Of a stretch of DNA of 64,000 nucleotides, positions 12,291 through 22,800 are shown piece after piece. Where the stretch lies: NCBI GenBank assembly GCA_963921425.1, contig OY992832.1, positions 28,857,489-28,921,488 of the forward strand, given 5' to 3'. This DNA comes from Dryas octopetala. Lineage: Eukaryota > Streptophyta > Magnoliopsida > Rosales > Rosaceae. The notes under the pieces are model-generated. The model ran no database searches. It worked only from the letters and a program-made list of their open reading frames with translations, and had not been told where the DNA came from. A program made the translations under genes and the position numbers. Within the stretch, counting starts at the first letter, position 1; each line of letters begins with the position of its first letter.

Positions 12291-12520
12291 TGAAGGGGGT
12301 ACTAATATGGCGATTTGAAACCGCTTCGTATACTTCAATAAACCACTTCTCAAAAATTCTCTTCCATATAAAAACTGAAAATAATATTCTTCTGATAAAT
12401 CCGTTAAAATCAAATCATTTCCCAAATCATGAAAACTGCTAGATTCAAATCATTTCTGAAGGACGAAAATTCAATAATAATACTTCCCCAAAATAATACC
12501 AAAATCATTTCCAGAAACTG

Positions 12521-12570
12521 TTCATACTCAATTTTTTTTTTTTTTTTTGGGCAAATTTTCATACTCAATT
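12521..12570. mobile_element. Poly(T) micro-insertion flanked by a 13-bp duplication
   Basis: TTCATACTCAATT at 12521-12533 is repeated at 12558-12570 and brackets a T-run followed by GGGCAAATT. On the minus strand this looks like the extreme 3' end and poly(A) tail of a LINE- or SINE-type retrocopy. It lies inside the solo LTR and is therefore younger than it. Confidence 0.5.
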
Positions 12571-14098
12571 AAATCAAGGAAAGAGTTGAATTATAAAATG
12601 TACAAAACATTTCGAAAACCAAGGATCCACTCACAGTCTACCCTGAACCATACTGAAACCTTTCTGAAATTGATTCCTACTCACGACCCCTTCCTCACTT
12701 GTTTGTCATTCCTACTCACAGTCTATTGTATGATAATTGCTTATTCCTCACTTAATCCTTTAGTTTCAATCTTCGTCAATTCCTTCTCATGGTCTGAACC
12801 CTATACTTGGCTTCCTTTAACATAAAGCATCAAATCACACAAAACCGACGATTTATTAACGGTACTCTACATTAAAAGTCCGATACGTTTCACTCACAAT
12901 TTAACTACGTAAAAGACCGAAATATCCTTCACGATGCCATTGCTCGGATACCAAATCCGGCAGCATAACGGCATCGTGAATGAGATTTCCCGGGCCCATG
13001 TACCTGTTAAGACCAGACAACCAACTTAAATATATACATAATTCACAATTGGTCGTTTAATCGTCCAAAACGGGCGGCCGCCACCGCATACGGTGGCTGC
13101 CCGGCTTATACAACACAGAAATTTCACAGAAACTCACTAAACAACCTCCAAGGATCTCCTAGAAGTTCAAAGTGGGCAAAAAGAGACAAACGGCCACTGT
13201 CCCGCCGCCACAAGTGGCGGAGGCAATGGTGGCTGCGGCGGCACAATCTAAGAAAATAGTTTTTAACTAAAAATCAACCCAAATTTAACCTAGGACCTTC
13301 AATTGGATGAAAAACAACTCAGAAATCATTCAAGTAGGCTCAATTCAAGGCAAACCCGAAATGGGTACAAGCCCTAAAGTTCTAAATTTTTAGATTCTCA
13401 AAATTGACACGCAATAACAAGGGGGAAAGAAGGCCCATACCTCGAGGATCATTTTTGACAACTGGACCGACGGCCAAATCTCGCCGGAAATAGCCGAAAT
13501 CGGCGGCGGAAGCTGGCGGCCGACTTGGCTTCCCGAGCTCATTGCTCCGTCGTGGAGCATCATCGGAGCAGGAGGACACCACGGTTGAACTCGCCGTGGT
13601 GAGGCGAACAAGACCCAGTGGGTCCGGCCACCCAAATCTCGCCGGAACGGTCAGATCAACGGCGAGGCTCAAATCGGGTCTAGGCTGGTTTCAGATTTTC
13701 GGGGCTTTTCTGGGTTGAACGGAGGCCAGGGGTAGAGAGAGGAGAGGGCGGCGATGCTGGTGGGCCGAAAACCTAGCCCATCCGCCGCCGGACGCGCCGC
13801 CACGCGCCGGTGGTAGATCGGCGAGAGTGAGAGAGGGAGAGACGCGGGAGAGGGAGAGGATCGGGGAGAGAGGAGAAAGAATGTCCAGAAATTTCTGGAT
13901 TTTGGGTATTTAAAACCCACTCCTACAAAATTACAAAATTGTCATTTCCTTCAAATGCTCGTATCTTTCAAATCGTAGCTCCGATTGACGCGTGCCGCGT
14001 GTCTACGAACTCGTGGACTCGAGTCCTTTCCAACGTGCCCAAAGTCAAAAACGAAAGTCCATTATTTTTAAAAGTCAACTTTGGGTCGGGTCGTTACA

Positions 14099-14291
14099 AT
14101 ATTAGAATAAATTATTTTTTTAGTCTATAGGCATAGATATAAATATCTATGAGATCTATTCTCACATATTCTCAGCAATCGGTGGGTTCTTTGCACTTAA
14201 TAAAGGGGATGACATGAACTGAATTGAATTTTGTCACAGATTTTTATCTACGACTTGAAATTTGTCACTATTGGCCAATTTTTTTGTAGTG
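14099..14291. other. CACTA-like end without a partner
   Basis: The stretch ends TTTTTTTGTAGTG (complement CACTACAAAAAAA), and a GTCAC(A/T) word occurs twice before it, as in CACTA subterminal repeats. No matching left end was found before the adjacent solo LTR. The call is tentative. Confidence 0.35.
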
Positions 14292-14299
14292 TGACTCCC

Positions 14300-14880
14300 C
14301 TAATGGAGGGTGCGGCATTGAAGGGTCTTAACCCTCTTGATGCTTTATCTCTTACAACAACAACACTCTCTCATCTTCTCCATTTGTGTTATCTTTGAAC
14401 TAAACCTAGTTGAGATTAGAGAATCATCCTTATGTGTTGAGCCTAACTTCATGATTCAAAGTCACAAATGTCTCATGGTTCCTTGTTTTTAGAGAAAGCC
14501 ATTTGAGCTAACCTTTCTCTAAGATCCCATCTTATGATGTCTCTTAGTATGTCAATCCTTTAGTGATCTTTCACTTGAAAGATTAGGAATCAAATTAGTG
14601 GAAGAAAATGAGGAGAAGGTGAAACCCTCACCTTGGCCAAAACCACAAAGAGAGGAAACCCCCAAGGGTAGTTCACAAGGACTTGATCCTTTGGCTTCAA
14701 GGGTAATTTCGAAAATCCTTCTCTCTTATGTTTATGTTTCTATGGTCTATAACAACTATGATTTTGGGAAAATGAATGTATGAAAGGTTTTTATGGTTTT
14801 AAATATCTAGTTTCTGCTTATATCTTTGCTAGTTTCTTGATTTCTTAACTAAATCATACATTAGTGGCAACAAAAAAAAC
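14300..14880. repeat. Dispersed repeat, copy 1 (related copy at 28430-29090)
   Basis: Shares ordered words with 28430-29090: CTTTCACTTGA, TTAGGAA(T/C)CAA, GTTCAC(A/T)AGGACT, CTTCAAGGGT and ATAACAACTATGAT. Divergence is high, so both copies are old. The layout (non-coding, CTTGCTTCCGCTTA-like ending in the second copy) resembles an LTR, but no terminal pair was seen. Confidence 0.5.
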
Positions 14881-15184
14881 TAGATCATACATTCCGTTCA
14901 ACCTCAACCAAACACCTTTGGTTAACCTAGGGGTCGGTAATGGGCCCCCGGCCCAAATTTTTCGAGTTTGGACCGGGCTTAGGCTTGAATTACGGGAGCC
15001 CAATAGGGCTTTTGGGCCGGGCCGGGCTAGGCTGGGCTTGGGATTTAATACACAAGCCCAAGGCCTGCCCATCCGGCTTTGGCTTGCGGACTTGGACGGC
15101 TGGGCCGGGCTAGGCCCGAACGGGCGGCCCAGAATGGGTCCAAAGCCTGTTTAGACACATATATATCTTCAAAAAAAATGAGAT

Positions 15185-15262
15185 TTTGGCTATGTTGTGA
15201 TTTGAACATGAGACTTCAGATCACAAGCTTCAACTCTCAACCAACTGAACTGACTAGTTTAT
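15185..15262 (-). repeat. tRNA-like sequence in the left hAT arm
   Basis: Read on the minus strand: an A-box-like word, TCAGTTCAGTTGGTTGAGAG, and a B-box-like word, GTTCAAATC. It is the mirror copy of 16340-16405. Mismatches to both boxes and a doubtful acceptor stem argue against a working tRNA gene. Confidence 0.4.
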
Positions 15263-15537
15263 TTGTTAAGTTTGTGAATCATAACATATTTAATAGTTAT
15301 TTCGTTTGTTTACTTCAATAAATTATTAATATGCATATTAAGTTATTATATAATACTATTATGTTAGTAATAGTGTAATATCATAAATAATAAACTTTTA
15401 AAATTATATACAACATTACAATTATAATAAAACATAAATGTATATATGTTTTATTATATATTTTATTATATATTTTTATAAAGAAACGATGCAATTGTGT
15501 TTTCAACGATCTGAACCGTTCAAATTTTAGTTCCTCA

Positions 15538-15692
15538 CTCAAAGATAATTCGTGCAAAAAATTAGCTCAATCGGAGATGTAAAAGTGACATAACGGTGGT
15601 CAAATTAATGAGCGATCATGGTTTTTCGAATAATAAACGAATGGGTAGATGAATTTCGATTTGGCAGATTTTTTGTAAGGATGATCTTTGAC
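15538..15692. repeat. Hairpin module, copy 2
   Basis: Begins CTCAAAGATAATTCGTGC and ends GTAAGGATGATCTTTGAC. The arms include GCAAAAAATTAGCTCAATCG and its near-inverse CGATTTGGCAGATTTTTTGT. Homologous to 10450-10619 and 15877-16035. Confidence 0.65.
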
Positions 15693-15876
15693 TATGAACA
15701 TAGAAAATGAACGGGTCAGATTGTTGAAATCACGTTGTGGTCTTCATAATTATGGAAACAACAAGGTTTTAATGGGAAAGTTATTAGAATTATACTCTTC
15801 AAGTGTATTTATATGTAGAAGCTCACATATCGATTGTGTTTTCAACTATCAAAACCGTTCAAACTTTAGTTCCCTA

Positions 15877-16035
15877 CTCAAAGAGAATCTTTGCAAAAAA
15901 TTAGTTCAATCGGAGATGTAAGAGTGACGTAACGGTGGTCGAATTAATGAATGTTCATGGTTTTTCTAATGATAATCGAACATTTGAACAGGTAGATAAA
16001 TTCCTATTTGGCCGATTTTTTGTAAGGATCTTTGA
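15877..16035. repeat. Hairpin module, copy 3
   Basis: Begins CTCAAAGAGAATCTTTGC and ends GTAAGGATCTTTGAC, with the same internal arms as copy 2. It belongs to the second tandem segment of the hAT interior. Confidence 0.65.
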
Positions 16036-16339
16036 CTATCAACATAAAAAATGAACAGTTCAAATCGTTGAATTAATGAACGATCGTGGTTTAATAACTT
16101 TAATTATAGTTGTATTATGAAAGTTTATTATAATAACTTTAATAATTATAGTTGTAAATTTTTAATGTTGTATATAAGTTTAAAGTTTATTATTTATGGG
16201 ATTACACAGTTTACACTATTACTATTTACTAACATTATATGATTATAGTATTATATAATAATTTAATAAGCATATTAATAATTTATTAGAGTATACAAAC
16301 GAAAAACCTATTAAATATGTTCTGATTCACCAATTAGAC

Positions 16340-16405
16340 AAATAAACTAGTTAGCTCAGTTGGTTGAGAGTTGAAGTTTGTTCCATGAGGTCTCATACTT
16401 GATTC
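16340..16405 (+). repeat. tRNA-like sequence in the right hAT arm
   Basis: The A-box-like word TTAGCTCAGTTGGTTGAGAG is well preserved (compare TRGCNNAGYNGG). The B-box-like part, near CATACTTGATTCAC, is poor. It may be an old SINE or tRNA copy that became part of the hAT arms. Confidence 0.45.
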
Positions 16406-16601
16406 ACAATATAGCCAAAATCCTATATTTTTTATTGAAGATATATTATGTGTAAATGGGCTTTGGGCCGAGCCTTAGCGGGCCGAGCTTCAGGCGGCCC
16501 GTGGGCTTCAAGGGGATGGCCCAAGCCCAGTCCAATGACTATTCGGGCCGGGCCAGATCGGGCTTCGGGCCTTGGGCTTTTTGGTGACCCCTAGGTTAAC
16601 C

Positions 16602-17499
16602 AATTGGCATTGGTTTTATGGCATATTTCCAACAATACTTACAATATGGAATTGATCACTAAAATTAGCTACCAGACAACTAGATTTCCAAGAATACAAA
16701 GAAAAGCATAAATTATTCGAAATAATCAAACACATGAAAATTGTATCTGTGTTGCAGATACAACATAGATACAATAACATAATATTATCAAAAAAAAAAT
16801 CATGAACATCAAAATAGCTAAATCTACTTTCGAATGACTACAAATTAACAATTCAAGAACATTATTTGAAAAATTTCAAAAAAACAAAAACACAAAAAAA
16901 AAAAAAAAACACAAAGCCCAAAGCACAAATCCATGGATATAATGAAACAAAAAAAAAAAAGAGAATTGAAACAAAATTCATGAATATGAAAAGAAAAACT
17001 AATCATAAAATTCAAATCAAGTTGAAAATCTATAACAAACTAAAGAAAAAGTCATGAAATTAGAAAGAACAAACTGAAATTCATACATTAGAGACGATAT
17101 ATACTTAAAACCAAACCTCAAATCGAAGGGACAAGACGAAATCGATGAAACATAAGAGAATTTCAATCCAAACAGAATCTAAATTGAAGAAAAAAAGAAG
17201 AAGAAAAACAAAGCCAATCACAAATCGAATTCAATCGCACAAACCCAGCTACATATATCAATACCCTAAGAAGTAACCAATCTCAACTAAACCTCATTAA
17301 AAAAAGCAAAGCACCAACAATGTCAAGGCCATTTAGGATCGAAGTTGGACAACCAAAATCTATTGTAGAAGACAATTCTAGGTCACTCACAACAGTTTTG
17401 ATGTTTGATAATAAAAGCAAAAATTATAGTGTCTCACAATTTTAGGTCACTCACTACAGTTTTGAAAAGCAGCTATCCTGTTGTGAAGGACCCCATTAA
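16602..17499. other. A-rich sequence, no gene seen
   Basis: Dominated by AAAC, AAAAG and poly(A) words on the plus strand. A Lys/Asn-rich frame here is compositional. The phrase TAGGTCACTCAC(A/T)ACAGTTTTGA occurs twice (near 17379 and 17445). Confidence 0.5.
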
Positions 17500-17508
17500 T
17501 AAAAATTT

Positions 17509-19245
17509 GGCTCAATTACAAAGTGCACCCACCAATTATAGGGGGTATTTCAAGTTGGTCCATTAACTATAAAATATTTCAAATGCATACACAAATTATC
17601 AAAAACCCATAAATTAGCACTTCTGTTAAAATTTTTATCAAAAAACTATTAAGTGTCCACGTGCATGTGGCTTTGTTGTTGACATGTGGTATACTGTTAG
17701 AGATGCATGTTTTCATCTTTTCACCACATGTAATAAAAGTTAATATTTTTTAAAATCTTTGAAAAAAAAAAAAAAAGCTTCTTCCTCTCTTCCATCCCCT
17801 AGCGCAAGGACGAATGCACGTTGTGGGCTGCCCATGCTTTTTTTTTTTTTTAGCTTACCTAGGTAGCTTAGCCCACCCAATTTCCATCCCAAGCCCAGTA
17901 GCCCACTGCCCATAGTTTAAGTATTTTTTTTTTTCTACTGAAGAGTAACTTCTCACATGCTGCAGCTACTGCCTCTTTGTTTAATGAAAAAAAATTACTT
18001 TTACTTCTACTCCCCCCGAAAACAGCCCATAGATCCCTACTTGCTCCAACTTCTTTCCTCTGCAGCTCCAAAACTCATCTCCCCGACCCCACACAAATAG
18101 CTCAACCCTCTAATCTCTAAGGGGTGCCAAGCCGCCAAGGTATTATATATGTATTTGCATCCAATCTTTATACTCTTTTTGTTTTTTGCTCAACTATCTA
18201 TTAAAATTAGAAATTTTTGCAATTTTAAAAATTTTAAAAGGTATTATATATCTATATGTAGGGCCCAACTTAGATAGTATTATATTATATTTGCATTGCA
18301 TGTTTAATTGTTGTATTGCTATCCATTTTTTTGTGCGATTTTTTTCTTTGTTTAGATATGCATATTTAGGGTAAGGCTCATTATGTTCTCCCTAACTAAG
18401 TATAACTTTTTTTTTTACTAATGAAATTCATTCATACGATCGAGTTTTACTCGTAACCTAAGTTTAGCCCACCCAATTTTGAAATCCTAGATTCGTCCAT
18501 GCCCCAGCGCTAGAGTCCTGTCTGAGCTTCCTCTTTGTCGCGCCACCCCGAGCTCCACCAATCGCCGGTGACCGAAAGCCTTGCATCGTCGAGCTCCACA
18601 AGCAACATTCTCCACAAGCAACATTCTCAGACTTCCCCGTTTGCGCTTGACTTCTTCCAGCTGCCTTCAACGCCGCTGCTGAGCTGGAGCTCTTCTAAGC
18701 TGCCCCTCGTCATTGAAACCTACACCAGCGATGGAGTCCTCCCTGCGCGCTACCACCTTCCCGTGAGTTCACCCCCACGCACAGCGACCGAGCCACCACC
18801 AGCAAGTCGCGCCACCTCGAGCTCCAACTTTTCCCAGCTACCCGCATGCTTAGCCTTCATCTGTGTCCTCCTTGTAGCAACTAAGGGCAATGAAAGTGAA
18901 GATAATGAAGCAAGTGGCAGGGACGGCTTCGGTAGAAAATAATAGGTGGTGGATGTCTACTTGTTCCTGCAAGTGGCCATGCTCGAGTGGGGGATGGAAG
19001 AGAAAGGAAGAAATTTTTTTTTTTCCAAAGGTTTTAAAATATATTAATTTTTATTACATGTGGTGAAAAGATGAAAATACCCCTAATGGTATACAATGTC
19101 AACAACAAAGCCACGTCATTATTGTCCATGTGACACTTAATAGTCTTTTGGATGAAAATTTTAACAAAAGTGCTAATTTGTAGGTTTTTGATAGTTTGTG
19201 TATGCATTTGAAATATAGTTGGTGGGTGTACTTTGTAATTGAGTT
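17509..19245. mobile_element. Mutator-like (Pack-MULE-like) element, 9-bp target duplication TAAAAATTT
   Basis: Terminal inverted repeats of about 240 bp: the left side starts CTCAATTACAAAGTGCACCC at 17511 and the right side ends GTACTTTGTAATTGAG at 19243. The outer flanks carry a perfect 9-bp duplication, TAAAAATTT (17500-17508 and 19246-19254). Long terminal repeats with 9-bp duplications fit Mutator-like elements. The interior (17.77-19.01 kb) has no visible transposase. It includes a GC-rich block (18490-18945) that looks unlike the AT-rich arms, with an open frame of 135 codons rich in Ser, Pro and Thr. Such a block could be a captured host fragment, but its source was not recognised. 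The right end lies about 570 bp upstream of the reductase start codon. Confidence 0.8.
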
Positions 19246-19658
19246 TAAAAATTTTGAGTTGCCCACTATACCCTCAATTTTTATTCAAAATAACAAATGG
19301 TTATCCCTCATTTCAGGCACTATCAACATCATGTTTATTTTAGAAATTATACACAGCCACAACAGTTTTACATTAAAATTTACCAAATGTCTTGATACTG
19401 ATCTTTGCACTCATAACACTTTTTAAAACATAATTTATCAAACACTTAACTGCTTTACTTTATAAGTAACCTTTACTTCACATCTATACCAAAGCCTCAT
19501 TTGCTCAGCCAAATATTAAATGACGTCACCTAATGGGCTGGGCCTATAGGGATAAAATTATAAGTTCCGGAAACAAGCCCACATTGATAATTTTGTAATT
19601 TCGGAATGTTTTGATTTGTTCGGTATGTTTTTATTCGATATCCTAATGAATCATCACT

Positions 19659-19727
19659 GATTACGCCATTCTCAAATTCATCATTGATTACGCCATTCTC
19701 AAATTCATCATAGATCACGCCATTCAG
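19659..19727. repeat. 27-bp tandem repeat upstream of the reductase
   Basis: Two full and one partial unit of GATTACGCCATTCTCAAATT followed by CATCATT, ending 87 bp before the start codon. It lies in the proximal promoter or 5' leader of the reductase, so unit number could affect expression; that is inference. Confidence 0.75.
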
Positions 19728-19813
19728 AAACGGACAAAGATTAATTTGGGTAGAAAAAAGCTTCCGAACTCTGAAACGTGAACGGAGTCCAATCTTCGGA
19801 GTAGGCAGAGAGA

Positions 19814-22800
19814 ATGAGCAGTGGGGATGGGAAGGTCGTGTGCGTGACCGGGGCGTCCGGTTACATTGCTTCATGGCTTGTCAAGCTTCTTCTCCAAAGG
19901 GGTTACACTGTCAAGGCCTCTGTTCGCGACCCAAGTCCGTATATTTTTTCAATATTTAATCTCTTGGGCTTTATAGGTTTCGGTTATTTTTGTTGGCTTT
20001 GGTGTGTGATCTTTTTGATTCCTGTAATTCCATTAATGCATGCAAAGTTGGTGCGTATTCATATTGATTGTGGTTATGATTAATTGTTGTTCATCTTGAT
20101 TGACAATTTTGATGGTTATCTGGGCTTTTGAGAACCTGGTTGTGGGTATTGGTTTAGTGGGTCAGATGCTCGCTCTCTGATGGTGTGGAAGTGATGGAAT
20201 TGCAGTTTAGAGAAAATGTGTTACAAACATTTTTTGGGTTTGTGTTTTTATAAAATTGATCAAGACATTCTGTTATTTGCTACATCAGAAATGAATGGTA
20301 AAGTAGAGTCCTGAAAATGGCTGTTTTATTTCTCTTTCAAGTAAAATTGTCCTTGTTTGTTTTTCCCAATTTTTTTAATCAACCGTCAAGGAAGGATTTT
20401 GCTTCTTTTGCCTTCTTATACATGTCAATTTTGGTTTGATATTAAAAGACCCCTTTTAATACTTGATTTTAGAAATAGATAAAGTACTTTAATTACGGAA
20501 AGGTGGATAAATATTGGTCTAAGTATATTGAAAACAAGCTGACTAGTTTTTCCAAAAGAAGAAGATGCTAGCTTTGTTGTAGTTATTTGGTAGGTTTCTG
20601 GCTTTCCGTTTTTTCTGTTGTAGGTTGTGTTGTTTCCTGGGTCTCTCGGTCTTGTTTGTATTTTTATTGCTTTTGCAGGTTCTACTGTAAGATTATAACT
20701 GTTTTCCTGGTTTTTTTAGTTGAATAAAAATATTTTTTTTTTTGCATCAAATTGAAAAAAAAAACAACAATGGGCCTTGCAAGTCGGATTTGTAAGGGCA
20801 AGTTCTATCCATGGGCCATGATATTTGGTATCCGAGCAGATTTCACTATGCACAACTGGGACACAATAGGGGTGACCTATAGGCTCAATTGAAATGCACA
20901 TTGGTATAATGTATGAGTATATTATCAAACTACTTAATACTGGTAGGTGGTAGGTGAGTGAAGACACCATCGTCGGGTTCGGTTAAGTGGGTGAGTGAAA
21001 GCCACCTCAAAGGAAGGAAAGGCCTACCATTGAGCCACTAGGCATGTGTACATAGAGTGGGTCGATGAGGAAGTCAGGCACAGAAGCATGGTAGATTGCC
21101 ATGTCCCAAAAATCCTACACTGAAAAAGTACAACATCTTTCCGTACAAGTCCTTCCCTTGCAAGCTGGTTTTGCAAGGGCAAGTCCTACCCATGGGCCAT
21201 AAGATTTTTCCTTTTCTATGGTTTGGATAGGATAGGTACAGATGTGCATGATTATTTATTTGGGTGCTTAGCCATCACCATGTTGATTGAGTTCAGGTAA
21301 GATCACACAAATTGGGCCATTCATCTAAATTACATGCACAACTTAAATCTGACTTCAAAGTGGTGGGTGGTATTGGATCCTTCTTATTTGCATGTGTTTC
21401 TTTTGATCACGTTTATTCTACTTTTCCACCACTGGTCTTATGACTTCATCAATGTGGGCCACATGTATACATGTACTTCTCTTAGTCCTGCATATAAAGA
21501 GAATTAGCATTGAATATTGTTTCTTCTCTGTGTTTTTTATTTTTTATTTTGTCTCCCAGCGTACCTTGTTTGTTATAGCTGAATGAGCATTTGCATTTTT
21601 TTTTTTGTCAATGAGTATTGAAAAATAGAACTCTTGTTTTTTCTTGTGGCTCAACTTTGTAATTTAATGGATTGGGGCTAGTACTTTTTTATTTTTTATA
21701 AGATAACTATTTACTGAGTTCTTTTTGTATTTCCACACAGATGATCCAACTAAGACAGAGCACTTGCTTGCACTTGATGGAGCTAAGGAGAGGCTTCAAC
21801 TTTGCAAAGCAAATCTATTGGAAGAAGGTTCTTTTGACTCCGCTGTTGAGGGTTGTGCAGGTGTTTTCCATACTGCGTCTCCCTTTTATCATGATGTCAC
21901 AGACCCAAAGGTTCATCCCCCTATACTTTATGTTTTTTTATGAATATTAGATAGTTTTTGTATGTTCTTCAGATTTCTTTTTTGTTCATGAAGATACTAA
22001 GGATTTTATGTAACTTAGAAACCTTTGAATTAACAAAGAGCTCCACAGGAAGTAATTTTCAATATATTCTTCAGAAATTGAGGGATCAGAGCATTGCTAT
22101 TTGGAAGAATGGACACATATAATTAGTATCAACATATTATATTCATGTGATCAAATATGTTTGCATTATGAATTCATTATTAATGCAATCAAATATGGAG
22201 TTTTTACCCCTTCATTGCACACAACCAAGTAATTATTCATCCATTGATCTCTACTTCTACAATTGTTTTCGTCATGATATTCATGTCCAGAAAGACCCCC
22301 TTAGTATGCTGAACTAGTTTCACAAGCAAGAATACTAATAGATATAGCCTATTCATTTTGACTGTTCGTCCGTAAGAAAACTGAAAAGTCACTGCTAAAG
22401 CACATTTTAACAATATAAGTTTTAAGTTGTGCAAAGCTAATCAATTTTTACTTGTTGAAAACATAGAATGAAGCACTAGAACTTATACATCCCACACAAG
22501 AAACAGCTCAATTTTTGTCTCAGAAATTATAATTATTTAGCTTTTGAATTTAATAGAAAAAATATGTAAAAAGGGAAAAGTAGAAATATTATATGTAAAG
22601 GAGACCAAAAGAAATTTTTAAGAGAGAATACACTTGTACACAAATTGTAGCTAAAAAGATGAAACTTTATCTCGGTTAGGACTATAAATAATTAAAAGGG
22701 AAAATTTTAGCAATGCCCCTTGAACTATGTTCATATTCCACTTTGCCACCTGCACAAATAATTATTTTTATGCCACGTGGCATGACATGACCTGTTATCA

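Larger units (their letters stand above)
10752..14098 (-). mobile_element. Solo LTR of a second Gypsy-type family, target duplication ATATT
   Basis: The segment starts TGAAACGCCCCGAACC and ends GGGTCGGGTCGTTACA. It has perfect 5-bp flanking duplications ATATT (10747-10751 and 14099-14103). Sense direction is minus, opening TGTAACGACCCGACCC. At about 3.35 kb, with no pol sequence or second LTR, it is a solo LTR. It carries a large tandem array (11657-12290) and a GC-rich part at 13.0-13.8 kb. A TATA-like TTTTAAATA (near 13904-13912 on the minus strand) precedes a CT-rich leader. The outer bases resemble those of the 48253-50848 LTR, which suggests related families. Confidence 0.85.
14928..16593. 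mobile_element. Non-autonomous hAT foldback element, 8-bp target duplication GGTTAACC
   Basis: The ends read TAGGGGTCGG... and ...GACCCCTA, and both are bordered by GGTTAACC (14920-14927 and 16594-16601). An 8-bp duplication and a TAGGG terminus fit hAT elements. The arms are long imperfect inverted repeats of roughly 500 bp. They are rich in GGGCCGGGC words near the tips, then carry tRNA-like sequence, then AT-rich sequence. The centre holds two tandem copies (about 340 bp apart) of a segment with its own hairpin module. It has no transposase frame. Note that the target duplication is itself a palindrome. Confidence 0.85.

Noticed and set aside
11630-12442. Long repetitive reading frames with a 15-residue period on both strands
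   Set aside because: They arise because the tandem unit is 45 bp, a multiple of three. The same array is open in several frames and lies in a solo LTR.
13382-13920. GC-rich minus-strand frames
   Set aside because: They lie in the GC-rich part of the solo LTR, have no domain motif and overlap each other.
16340-16405. Functional tRNA gene
   Set aside because: The A-box word is good, but the B box is poor, no acceptor stem is evident, and the sequence is mirrored in the other arm of the hAT element.
16866-17057. Lys/Asn/Thr-rich frame
   Set aside because: Pure A-rich composition with no stop by chance.
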